The position numbers were made by a program, and so were the translations under genes. Source: Anaeramoeba flamelloides (Eukaryota; Metamonada; Anaeramoebidae). Taken from it: a DNA stretch of 64,000 nucleotides. Shown here piece after piece: positions 1-10,760 of the stretch (position 1 is its first letter; every line of letters begins with the position of its first letter). The notes under the pieces were generated by a model that did not search any database, was not told where the DNA came from, and was given only the letters and a program-made list of their open reading frames with translations. Location: contig JANTQA010000042.1 of NCBI GenBank assembly GCA_027625915.1, forward strand, positions 818,001 through 882,000. The letters run 5' to 3'.

Positions 1-3000
1 AAAAAGAAGTTTCTGGAACTCCAAAAAATTTCAAAGATAATCAAACAGAAAAGGAAACAGAAAAGGAAAAAGAACCAGAAAAAGAAACAACTCCAAACAA
101 AAAACCAACTTCAAAACTTTATTTGGGTAATATCTCATTCAATTCAACAGAAGAAACCCTAACCAAGCAATTCACAATTTTTGGAGAAGTGTAAGTTGAT
201 TTCAGAAAAAAACAAAAGCTTTTTTTTTTTCATTCATTTGAAAAAGCTTGTTTTTTGTTTTAATAAACAAAAAAAAAAATGCAATAACCAACAAATATCA
301 AACACTCAATTATTTTACCCAGTTTTTTAACAACAACAACCGGGATCTGAAAGTATATTAACCATTTCAATACCTTTCTAATTTTTTTATTTTTGTTTTT
401 ACTGTTTAGCAAAGAGTGTACAGTTGTTCGGCGAGGAACAAAAAGTTTAGGATATGGGTTCATTAAAATGGGATCAGTTGAAAGTGCAACAAAAGCAATT
501 GAGGGGTTAAACAAGAAGGAAATTGATGGTCGAGAAATTGTTGTTGAATATTCTTATCGAGAAGATATCCAAGGCAAAAAAGAAAACAAAAAAAATAAAA
601 GATCTTATGAGAATGTCACACCAAAATTTTCAAACAATTATGTAATCACCCTTTTCTCTTTAACTTGTTATTTCTGTTTATTATTTTTGGACACTTTTTT
701 GTTTTAATTAATGTGTTGTTTGAAATATTTCCTTCCTTACAAGTTTGATACTCATTGGAAAAAATAATTGTTCCTACAATTTGAAAAATTTCATAATAAC
801 CCATCAACTATACAACCTCTTTTAATCTTGTTTATGTGAATCAGAACGATGATGAAATTCGACAAATAAAAAATGAAAACAAAAAAGTTTTTTCCAAGTT
901 TATGTCTCTTTTTTCAATTAAATTGGTTTTTCACAAAAATGAATATGAACAAAATAGTCTTTGTGAAAACACAGATCACATTTGTAACACAACTGATACC
1001 AGAATTTCTTCTTATCAGTATTTTAAACAATAATAACTATACCTTCTTGGATTATTATGAGCAAAGATCTTTTTACTACAGTCAGTTCCACTTTTAAGGC
1101 AAAAACTTTCAACGAAAAATAAGGCACAAAAAAAATCACAAATTAAGGCACAAAATTCAAATCTAGTAAAATAATATGTGTAAAAAACAATGCCATAAAA
1201 TTTGCCTTTATTTGAGAATTTTTTTGTTTCTTAAGGGATTAGCGTCCACCAAGGAGAAGCCTAGGAACAAAGTGTGTTGTTATTAGACCTAACTGAATTC
1301 GTGCTAGATAGTTCAAATGTCTCTAAAAAATCGATTAGTCGAGCAGTAATATTTGTTGATCTTATCAATGAAAAATGATCCTTATATTTGAAAAAACTCA
1401 AAAATTTCAGAATAAAATCTGCATTTCGCCATAAATTTAAAGGTTGAATTATCAATATTCAGACAACAAAGTCACAAAATATCTTTCTTAAATTTGTGGC
1501 GAAATGTAGATTAGTTGCTAAAAAATTAGTTTTTTTTTAAAAATTCAATAATTAACGAATATATTTTTTTGACAAATTATTTCTCAAATCATACAAATAT
1601 ATTGAAGATACAAGTATCTTTATCAAAAGCAAACAAAACTAATCAGTCTTTGTGCTTTTATGTTGATGATTATTGAGTTAATCTTTGAAAATAAAAAATT
1701 ATAAAAATAGTTACTTTTGGAAGTTCAAAATCTAAATTATTAAATACCATAATACTGTATTTTTGGTTTCTATTATTAGATTTGGAAAAGGAATTGAAAA
1801 AAAATTTTTCAAAATGAAACTTTTTTAATTGTGATCCTTAGTAAAAAATGAAATAATTTATTGTGCAATAAGATTTATAATAGATTTTTTAGAGCTATTT
1901 GAGCCAAGGCGTACTAATATCATTTATACCCAATTACAACATACTTTGATTATAGAGAAATCTATGGTGAGGCTAATCCCTTAAATTTGGTTGAAAGTTT
2001 GTGCCTTAAATTTGAAACTGACTGTATTAAAGTTGGGGAAAATAGTGAAACGGGTGAAAAAAGCCCAACCTGAGATTTAATTGGAATCATTATTGAAAAT
2101 GAAAAGTAGGATTAAATAAAAGAAAAAAATTAATAATTAAAGAAAAAATGGAGGATTCAACACAAATTTTTTTTTAATAATATCATTTAGAGTATGGGCT
2201 TTTCTTTGATTGATCAATGATTGAAAATTTGTTGAAAAATATTTGCTATTGTTGAGATCTTCAAAACCACAACTCATCTGATTTTGGTAATAAAGGAGAC
2301 GTATTAATTGTTTTTGTTAATTCGATTGAAAATAATATAACGGGTGATTATTATTGAAAGTTAATTTTTTTCTTCCTTTAATTGATTTTACCCTTTGTTT
2401 TCAGGTTCTATTAATGTTACCAATTAAAAATCATGTTGAACTTTTTTTCCCTGTTTAACTTTTTTTCCCAAATGGTTAACACCATTTCTGTTTCAGCGAT
2501 CTTAAATATTTCTTTAAACTCAAACAAAAAAACTCTCCGTGACAATTGTTTTCTCAACCACCAATCCCGAAATTAAATCTTTTTTGTGTTAGGAATGAAC
2601 ATTTTAGAGAAATAATACAATCACACCACCCCCAAGTAAAATATTCAAGTTCAAAAAGATAATCATTTACACTTTGGTTTGCCACCATCAACAAATTCTA
2701 TGTTTTTTTGACTAATTAACAATATTAGTGTGCTAAATTTTGCTTTTTTAAGATTTCTAATCTTGGTTTATCTTTTCCATTTCATTTGTTTCTCATTAAT
2801 AATTTGGTTTTTGATATATTTGTTTAATTTTTGGAATCTGAGAGAAAGAAAAGAATCGAAAAAAATAATTTACATCAAAAATATTCAAAAAATGTAAATT
2901 TTACGTTTTTTATTTTATTTTTCATTTATTTATTGAAGAAGTGTATTTTACACTCAATGTGCCCTTATACTTCAAATTTCTTTCCATAAATTCAATCATA

Positions 3001-6000
3001 AAATCATAGATTTCACGATTATCAATTAATGAAAATAATTTTCAAATGACTTAGTTTTAAATTAATTCATAAAGCTTTATTTCTTTTCTTTTTCCTTTTC
3101 TATTGTATTGATAACTTGAATGAAGAAATAATAAAATTTATGAAATAAAGAAATATTTCATTTATTCATAAAACTGGAGATGAAGAAATTCCTTAATTGA
3201 TCGGCATATACCAATTAATAATACATTCACAAAATTCTCCTAAAAATGATTTATCAAGAAATCGAGGAATCTTGGAGTTTAGTGCCAGATTCTCTAATTC
3301 GGATTTAAAAAAACAAAATTAGATACAAGAATAACTGTTCTAAATTTAATTTTTGAATTAGAAAATCTTAAAACTGATTATAAAAATATAGAATTTTATC
3401 CTAACTTAATTCATCGTACCAACAAAATAAACAAAGAAGCTTGTAATAAATTCATTGATGAAATAAATTTTGAGTTTACTAAAAACAAAAATTTTTGGAA
3501 AAAAATAAATTTAATAAGGTCTAAAAAGATGAAAATGATTTTAGATAATAAAAATATGATTGAATAATATTTTGGTAATATTCAAAAAAATTCAATTGAA
3601 CCAAGTAAAGAAATTTTAAATTATATAAAAAAATTAAGAATAAAAAAATTAAAAGAGTTTAAAATTGATATATTTTTTCCAATTGAAAATATCAAAAACA
3701 CTATTAAAAATTTAAAAAATAAATCTGTAAAAGGTTTTCAAAAAATTGAAAATTTGAAATATATGAATGATGATGAAAATAATATTGATTTAAACCCAAT
3801 TGAAAATAAGAATTATAAAAATTATCTTATTACAATTCAGAAAATATTTAATAACTGGTTGATTAACCCAGATAAGAATAATATTGAATATATTAAAAAA
3901 AGGTCAATTTTATTTATCCACGAAAAAGGAAACGAAGGGGCAGCTTTGAATTATCGACCAATTTCTATTAACCAAAGTTTACCAAGATTATTTCAAAAAA
4001 ATGTTATAGAAACTAATCGAAATCTGATGGGGATTTATTCATAAATCTGAGTATGGGTTTAGAAAAAAATATGATACTCGTATTGCAGTATTAAAATTCT
4101 TAAATACTTTTAATACGATAAAATCAAATAATGAAAATGAAAATAATAAAACTTATATTATAATGATTGATATAGCTAAATGTTTTGATTCAATTAGTTT
4201 TAAAATAATTAGAAAAAACAATAAAAAAATTTATTTTAAATAAAATTATTAAATTTTTTTTTATTAAAAATATTATCAAGGAGAAGGTCTTGGTATATTC
4301 CAAGGAGACCCATTATCGCCTATTTTATTTACTCTAATTTCACACTTTCTTTTTATTAAAAATCATTACATTAACGAACCATTGTCAAATGTTTGCAGAT
4401 GATTTAATTTTAATTATAAAAGGAAATAGAAATCAATTAAATCAGAAATTAAATTCAATATATGAAATAATTATTCAATTTGGATTAAAACCTAATAAAG
4501 ATAAAACATTTATATCAAAAGATTTAAAAAAAATTAAATATTTGGGTATTTATTTAAATAAAATTTCGCATTTAGTTTATAATTTAAAAAAGGCGAAAGA
4601 AACATATAACAACTGTAAAAAGTTATTCAATAACAACTCGCTTAACAATAGTTTAAAAAATAGATTATTTAAATCTTTTATCATAAGCCAATTGACATAT
4701 GGGTTGGAAATATATAATTATGAAATAAAAACTTTAAATTATTTAAATTCTTGGATTAATTCATGTATTACTGAAATATGTAAAATAAACAGAAATACAC
4801 CAATTCTTATTTACAAAACAGAATTTAAAATAGAAAATATGATAATTTCTATCAATAAAAAGAAATTCAAATTCAAAAAGAAATTAGGAAATTTATCTCT
4901 TCCTAATTTAGAAAAATTAATAAAGTTTAATCAAAGAATAAATAATAAAATCAATTGGAATTCAAAAGATATTATTGAACTAAAAAAAGAAATACACATA
5001 TACACATATAACGAGTTGTTGAATTCTACAAGTTGGAAGTGTCGTTAGGTTTTCCAAAATTTAAAAGAATTGAGTAAAATCATTAGATTTTTCTCTATTC
5101 TTTTGAATTCTGGAAAACCGCCGTTAGCTTTTTTTTTAATTTGAGAAATAAAAAGAAAATTTCAAAAATTTTCTTTTAATTTCTTAAATTAAAAAAAAGC
5201 TAGGCACTTGACGACACTCCACAAAAATATTTCACAATAATAAAAAATCAAAATTATTTATTTAAAACTCAAAAATATTTAAGTTATCCCTCAAGCTCAA
5301 CAATTCTAAAATTCAGAACATTCACCAACTGCTTAAATAGATATTACTATGTAATTAATAAAAATTCAAATAAATTTTGTTCTTTATGTTTAAAATATAA
5401 ACAGAAGGAAATAATAGAAAATATTGATAATTTTTTTCTGGGTAGGCCCTTCTTATGAAAAAGATAGATTAATTTTTCACAATAAATTAAAAGAAATAAA
5501 TCTTAATGAAATAATTTTAAACTGTGATAGTTTGAAATTATTTTCATTAATTAAAAATCGTGAAATCTATGATTTCACGCTTAAATTTCTAAAAGGAAAA
5601 ATCAAGTCTCAGAACAACTAGAGTGTAATTTACACTTCTTTAATAATAAAAAAAAAAAAAAAGTTTCTCAATTTTTTTATAATTATAAAATAGGATTTTA
5701 CCTTTTTTGATAAAATTTCATGAGTATTGAAAATCACAGAAAGCAATATTGAGTGATTAGAAATTTCAAACTATGTAATATACTCAATAAAGTCCTGGAT
5801 CTTAATAAACAAATTTAATTTTCAATTTGAATCTAAATCCTTAAAAATTCATTAACTTTAAAAAAAAAAAAGTACATACCATTGGTCTAAAACGGAATGT
5901 AAATGGGAACAAAATATATGTTTCATCTTCATTTTAAAATTGTACATTCTATTTTGAATCTGAAAAGAAATATAATTGAATTTAATTATCACATTTTAAT

Positions 6001-6242
6001 AAAGAAATTCATTTTAAAGGGTATTGCAAACACATTGTCTTTGTTTTTAAAGTGATCCTCCCAAAAGTTAAAATATGTAATTAAAGGAAAAGACGATCAT
6101 TATGAGAAGATATTTTTCCCCAACTTAAAAAATCAAATAAAACCAACTAAATTATTTTATAAAAAAAACCTAAAATTTGGAAATTCATTTTAACAAACAG
6201 AAACAATCTCAAATTTTAAACCTATTTCTCAATTAACCTTCG

Positions 6243-6273
<31 letters not shown>

Positions 6274-7133
6274 GGGCTTTTCTACCGCATTTTTCAAAAT
6301 AATTTTTTTTAGAATACATATTTTAATGTACTTTATCAAGACCCCTATTCATATTCACCGCATATGGGCGGGGTTTATGATTATGGAAATGTTCCAAATT
6401 ATTCCAATGGTAACAATATGATGGCAACTGGGGGTTATATCCCACCACAAACTTCAGGAACAAATACAAGTTATAACCAATATTCGGAGTATCCAGGATA
6501 TTTAGGATATTCATCAAATTATTATAACAAAAAATATCACCGTAGAAATAAAGGGTATTATAAACAGAATTTTGATAAACGCAAGCCTAGTGAAACCTCC
6601 ATTTTGATAACAAACATCCCTTTTAATTTTAGATCACAAGACCTTCTCGAAACTTTTAAGGATTTGAACCCAACTAGGGCAAAGGTTATGATCACAAAAA
6701 ATGGTCGATCAAGGGGATTTGGGTTTGTTGATTTTAAATATAAAGAAGGGAAAGAAGCTGCACTGGAATTAAATGAAATCGAAATCGATGGCAGAACGGT
6801 TTGTATTAAAACTGCTTTTGATGTAATATTATTTTTTTCTCTTAAATCTTTAATTATCTTAAAATTCGCTTTTTTTTATACTTTTAATTTTTTTTGAATT
6901 TACCAATGAAAAAAAATCTGAAAAAATAAGAAACATCAACTTAATTATTATTTAGAGTAAATTCCAATTAACGAAATTTGTTTAAAGATGGTAGTTGTTT
7001 TTTGAGAAAAAAAAATGTTCCTCAAATTGGAAATCGAAAAGACTCAGAAGTTAGTACAATAATTAAAAATAAAAAAAAGGTAAAATTTTCGAATAAAGTC
7101 AAATTTAATAAAACTATGAATAAAAACTGTTAA
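1..7133 (+). CDS. Two-RRM RNA-binding protein, multi-exon, 5' end outside window
   Basis: Seen: exon 1 (to 190) has a Lys/Glu-rich linker followed by the RNP2-like LYLGNISF. A GTAAGT donor starts at 191. Exon 2 (410-641) continues the same RRM with GYGFIKM (RNP1-like) and IDGREIVVEY. Exon 3 (6313-6822) opens in phase 0 after TTTTTTTTAG with a Tyr/Gly/Asn-rich linker. A second RRM follows, with ILITNIPFNF (RNP2) and RGFGFVDF (RNP1). Exon 2 ends in phase 0 and exon 3 starts in phase 0, which supports joining them across a 5.7-kb intron filled with transposons. A probable 3' coding block at 6972-7133 (containing NVPQIGNRKDSE, stop at 7131) fits only if the A9 run at 7007-7015 is shifted by one base. 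A 42-nt in-phase microexon at 845-886 (NDDEIRQIKNENKK) is possible. Family: tandem-RRM proteins such as nucleolin-like or splicing factors; the exact orthologue is unknown. Alternative: two separate RRM genes. Confidence 0.62.
1079..2024. mobile_element. Tc1/mariner-type MITE 'T', copy 1, split by a nested element
   Basis: The ends CAGTCAGTTCCAC and its inverse (TTGAAACTGACTG) are flanked by TA on both sides. The sub-terminal AAGGCACAAA-type motifs match five further copies near 42-46 kb. A TTAA-flanked element (1235-1980) sits inside it, at a TTAA that belongs to the MITE sequence. It lies within the large RRM-gene intron. The TA target and CAGT-type ends are typical of Tc1/mariner non-autonomous elements. 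Confidence 0.75.
1235..1980. mobile_element. TTAA-flanked TIR element 'A', copy 1
   Basis: TTAA stands immediately outside both ends (1231-1234 and 1981-1984). The ends are inverted: GGGATTAGCGTCCACCA at the left, and the reverse complement of the right end reads GGGATTAGCCTCACCA. There is no coding capacity beyond short open frames. Related copies lie at 8241-10230 and 27204-27976. The empty site can be reconstructed from other T-family MITEs (GCC-TTAA-ATTTCG), so the TTAA duplication is well supported. A TTAA target is a piggyBac trait, but the ends here begin GGG rather than the usual CCC. Confidence 0.72.
2036..2472. mobile_element. TIR element 'E', copy 1
   Basis: The left part (TTTAATTGGAATCATTATTG) pairs with an inverted right part (around 2410-2440, AATGTTACCAATTAAAAATC). 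The internal sequence, including TTCTTTGATTGATCAATGAT, matches copies at 18286-18674 and at the right edge of the window. Non-coding. It directly abuts the T-family MITE. Confidence 0.6.
2925..3055 (-). mobile_element. LINE 3'-end fragment in reverse orientation
   Basis: Read on the minus strand, this stretch closely matches the 3' end of the forward LINE (about 5525-5645). It shares ATTATTTTCATTAATT, AATCGTGAAATCTATGATTT and the terminal ACACTTCTT. It is therefore a severely 5'-truncated copy in opposite orientation, or one arm of an inverted repeat that brackets the LINE. Confidence 0.6.
3140..3350 (+). mobile_element. LINE reverse-transcriptase fragment
   Basis: Translation gives FIHKTGDEEIP, then a degraded RPI-like motif, then (about 3300-3340) GFKKTKLDTRI. 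These correspond to the FIHEKGNEG, RPISIN and GFRKKYDTRI segments of the adjacent larger LINE copy, but here the intervening piece is shortened. It is a separate, heavily eroded copy immediately upstream of the main one; boundaries are approximate. Confidence 0.45.
3350..5660 (+). mobile_element. Degraded non-LTR retrotransposon (LINE) with RT domain
   Basis: The RT motifs occur in order: RPISINQSLP (about 3955), GFRKKYDTRIAV (about 4055), motif A IDIAKCFDSI (about 4165), motif B QGDPLSPILF (about 4293) and motif C FADDLILI (4392). These are followed by a thumb/connection region and a C-terminal CSLC-type finger remnant (about 5375). Several stops and frame changes show it is dead: a stop after NMIE near 3565, and breaks near 4040, 4240, 5046 and 5425. 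No endonuclease domain is visible. The 3' end carries an A-rich tail (about 5648). A hairpin array (5044-5216) is inserted in the 3' part. It lies in an intron of the RRM gene, same strand. Confidence 0.85.
5044..5216. repeat. Modular hairpin array 'D', copy 1
   Basis: Two palindromic modules lie in tandem. The first pairs GGTTTTCCAAAATTTAAAAG with TTTTGAATTCTGGAAAACC. The second pairs GCTTTTTTTTTAATTTGAGA with TTTCTTAAATTAAAAAAAAG. They are joined by GCCGTTA, with outer ends AGTGTCGTTAGG and CTTGACGACACT. The array interrupts the LINE reading frame after STSWK, so it inserted after the LINE. Confidence 0.75.
5661..6312. other. Rest of the large RRM-gene intron
   Basis: AT-rich and non-coding. 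Nothing recognisable except a T-run of about 26 (from 6248) shortly before the acceptor of the third RRM exon. The T-run may serve as an extended polypyrimidine tract. Confidence 0.5.
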
Positions 7134-8236
7134 TTCGAAAGTTTTATTACTGAAAAATTTCAAAAAAAATGAACAATAATTTTTTCAACAAAAATCTTCT
7201 ATTTAACGAGTTTTTTATAAAAAGGAAAACCAATTCAAAATCTCTGTTAGTTTTGAAATTATTATAATAATTAAAAAATCAATAAAGTGAAAAAAAGTGG
7301 TAATTTAATTTTTCATAATCATTAAAACAAAATTTATTAAAGGTATTCAAATTATGTTGAATTAAATGTTAATACATTAAATAATTTTAATGAATTTTCT
7401 TTTTGACAATATACCCATTTTTGGTTATTTTCAACAATTTAATTGCATAGATTTTTCATTAATAATGATTTCTTTTTTTATCAGTATTAATCTTTATTAA
7501 ATTACTGTATTTTTTTTGAATTGCCTTTTCATTTTCACAATATCTTTTGTATGTTTACCTCTTTTAACTTTGTTTTTGGATTTTTCTTCAATAATTTCTT
7601 TTATTAAAATCCCTTTTAAAGTAGCAATAAAAAAAAAAAAAAAGAAAATCAAATTAAAAAAACAACCTATTGGTCATATGATGTGTAGATTTTCGAAAAT
7701 TAAAAACAAAAGAATAAAAATTAAAATAATATTTCTAACAAAAATGTATGCATCACATGATGAATGAGTTGTTTGGAAGGTCTTTAAATAGACATGGGCC
7801 TTTATTACTTTTCACGTTATAACGAGTACATACTTTAAATTTTGTCTTGAAACTAAAGCCAATATACTCGAAGAACAAGATTTACATAATAATAACTTAT
7901 TTTTTTCAATATTTTTCTTAAAAACAAAAAAATTTTTTTTTTACACGAAAAAAAATGAAAAAAATAACAGATCAAATCAACCAAAATTCTTTTGATTTTT
8001 TTCCAATTCCTAATTGTAATCTATTATACTTTAAAATTTATTTATTGTTTATTTTTTAATTTTATTTTAAAAATTTAAGCACTGTAACGTTTTAAATTTT
8101 TTTTTTTTAATTTATCTCAAATTTAAATTTATTTTTTTGATTTTATTTGTTATCAAAAAAAACTTTAAAATTAATATTAACGTTGAAATATTCATAAATG
8201 TAAAATGTCAATTACAATTTAAAAAAAAATCATTAC
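7134..8236. other. Intergenic AT-rich DNA
   Basis: No gene or convincing repeat boundary was recognised. An open frame at 7516-7767 has a hydrophobic half and a poly-Lys half typical of homopolymer-driven chance frames, so it is not called. Confidence 0.5.
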
Positions 8237-8884
8237 TTAAGAGATTACCGTCATAATAGATGTGGGTATAATTAAAATATGTTCTAATTGGGTGTAAATG
8301 AGTTTATTTTACAATGGCTCAAATAGCTTTCTGTGACTCTATTTATAAATATTATTGAACAACAAATTATTAGATTTTTAATTCAAGATCACAATTAAAA
8401 ATTGTCATTTCGGAATTTTTTTTTTTTTAATTCCTTTTTATAAATCTAAAAATAGAAATACAAAATAAGATTATTCCAGTATTTAAAAATTAATATTTAG
8501 AACTATCAAAAGTAACTATTTTTTTCAATTTTTTTAATTTTAAAAATTAACTCAATAATTATTAACCTAAAAAAAACCCAAAGACTAAGTAGTTTTATTT
8601 CCTTTTTATAAAGTTAGTTGTAACATCAATTTATTTTCATTATGTCAGAAATAATATGTCAAAAAAATCTATTCGATATTTATTTAATTTTTTAAAAAAA
8701 AACGAATTTTTGAGCGACTAATCTAAATTTCAAGATAAATTTAAGAAAGGTATTTTGCAGGTTTGGAGTCTTAATATTGATGGTTGAATCTTTAAATTGG
8801 TCTCAGAATGTATATTTTTTTTCTCAAATTCTTGTGTTTTTTATAAATACAAGGATAATTTTTAATTGATGAGCTAGACAAATA

Positions 8885-10118
8885 AATTAACATTCAAAAT
8901 TTTTAACACAGTTAAAACGGTTAAAAGAATCATAGTAATACAATTCCATTCAAATTGGAAATAATTTTAATTTTTAATAAATATGAAAATCATTTTTTCA
9001 TCTTTCAGTTTTTTGTTTTCATTTTATTTTTTTAAATTATGTAAACTTGTTTCGTTTGATCAAAATTTTTTTCGAATGGTTGATATTAGGTTAAAGTTTA
9101 GTTGTTCAAAACAGAAGAACTCAAATAAAAATCAGTTTATGATGGTGTAACCATTTATGATAATAATTGTTAATAAAATTTCAACAAATTTATCAATGTA
9201 TTTTTTTGTTTTGCATCTCCAAATTTTTTGAACACACCCATGAATAATTTTTCAGTATTGATAATTCTTTATTTTTTTGTTTTGTGAGTATTGCGTTTTA
9301 TAGACAATTATTAACATTTCTTTTAGTGAATGGTTTTAATTTAGTATTCCTACTACACTAGTGTAAAGATGAATTGTTGTAAAAAATAGAGTTTTTATAA
9401 TTTTTGAGATAAATAAAAGAGTTCAAGGCAATTATCCAAATTTTGGTAATAGTAACTATACTTTCTGATTATCTTAATAGACTAATAATAATTTTAATCA
9501 AAAAATCTTTTTGTGAATACCAATCTTTCAATTTTAAAAAAAAAATGCATTTTTCAAACAAAGTATTTGTATTTACCAAACGGTTTTATATTTAAAATCC
9601 CTTTAAGCTCAAAAATCAAAACGGGGGTTTGATTTAATATAACTAAATTGTGGGTAAAGGCATGAAACTCTTTATTTATCTCGAAAATTGTAAAAACTCT
9701 ATTTTTTACAACAATTCATATTTGTACTTGTGTACCTCTTTAGTTCGATCAAAAATCGTTTTTTTGAACAGCTGATATTATGTTAAAGTTTAGTTGTTTA
9801 AAACAGAAGAACTCAAATAAAATTAGTTTATGATGGTGGCTAAACCATTTGATCGATCAATAATTGTTAATAGAATTTTCAACAAATTTATCAATTCATT
9901 TTTTTGTTAACTTCTCTAAATTTTTTGAACACACCAATAATTTTTTCGTATTCATAATTATTAATTTTTTATTTTTGTGAGTATTGTAATTTATCAACAT
10001 TCCAATTAGTGAATGGTCCTAATTTAGTATTACTTGTGTAGAAGTGATTAAATTAGATTATTTTTTTCAAAAATTGAATTTTGGTATGTTAAAAAATTTT
10101 AATTGGGGTTTAGTACTA
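8885..10118. mobile_element. Element 'B', copy 1, with internal partial duplication
   Basis: It starts near AAAATTTTTAACACAGTTAA and ends near TTGGTATGTTAAAAAATTTT, which form imperfect TIRs. Related copies lie at 25268-25921 and, reversed, at 41650-42335. Here the central and right part occurs twice (9056-9352 and 9745-10040; both carry AAAGTTTAGTTGTT and GAAGAACTCAAATAAAA), separated by element C. Non-coding. Confidence 0.6.
9357..9730. mobile_element. Small TIR element 'C'
   Basis: The left arm GAATTGTTGTAAAAAATAGA (from 9371) is matched by the inverted right arm ending at 9717 (TCTATTTTTTACAACAATTC). Pairing extends further inward through the AGTTTTTATAATTTTTGAGA region. The interior is non-coding. 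It sits between two direct copies of part of element B. Confidence 0.65.
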
Positions 10119-10289
10119 TTTAACTAAAAGATTTTTTAGAGGCATTGAACTCTAGAACACTAATGTGATTTACATTTTTCGATAACAACATACTTTACTT
10201 TTAAACTTCTCTTTGGTAGAAGCTAACCCCTTCAAATTTGATTTTACAATTTTTTTTTTATTTCTTAAAAAAAAAAAAATTTCGCTTGA

Positions 10290-10760
10290 CAACCCAAAAA
10301 GTAAAAATTAAAAAGATTCTTAAATACATACCAACAAATTAGTCTTACACCCTTCAATTCGGATTTTGGAAAAAAAAAAAAAAGAAATTTCATTTTTTAA
10401 CTACTATTAAAACTCATACCAAGCCGAAGATCGATCAATTAAGAACCAAATTAACAAATAGCCACTTTCAACACAAGATAATCTTTTTTTCCCGTTTCAG
10501 GTATTGGAAACCTTAAGTCACCTTAAATTCGACAATTTTAACCAACATAATTTCAAAACAAATAGAAAACGTTATCAATTTTAAACAAATTTGGCAAAAT
10601 TAAATCTTGCTTTAATTCATTTTTTTATTTGATTAAAATTTCTTTTCTTTTCTTTTCCCGTTTTAAATAACTCTTATAAAATTATAATTATTAATATTAA
10701 AAGCCAATTCGAGCGTTTGAGGAAATGTAAGAAAACAGCAAAATCATACAAGCAAAAGAA
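10290..10760. repeat. Diverged repeat 'K', partial copy
   Basis: It shares TTAGTCTTACA, AAGAACC...AATTAACAAAT and a terminal TTTCAG...GGAAACC block with 56950-57478, and the AAGATCGATCA block with about 50640-50760. Only one half of the palindromic element is present here. Non-coding. Confidence 0.45.

Larger units (their letters stand above)
8241..10230. mobile_element. TTAA-type element 'A', copy 2, swollen by nested insertions
   Basis: The left end (TTAAGAGATTACCGTCATAA) is the inverse orientation of copy 1's right end. The shared interior (8255-8870) includes TTATTAGATTTTTAATTCAA and CAAAAGTAACTATTTTTTTC. The right end (about 10100-10230, ATAACAACATACTTTACTTT ... GCTAACCCCTT) completes it. 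A TTAA stands at the left and TTCA at the right (one change). About 1.2 kb of other repeats (family B plus family C) lie between. Compared with the uninterrupted copy 3 (27204-27976), the insertion lies near 8885-10118. Confidence 0.68.

Noticed and set aside
7516-7767. 83-aa open frame
   Set aside because: A hydrophobic stretch plus poly-Lys from an A-run; no splice context or family signal.
8241-10230. Possible LTR element because of direct internal repeats
   Set aside because: No reverse transcriptase or gag-like sequence. The repeats are internal to element B, and the ends are inverted.
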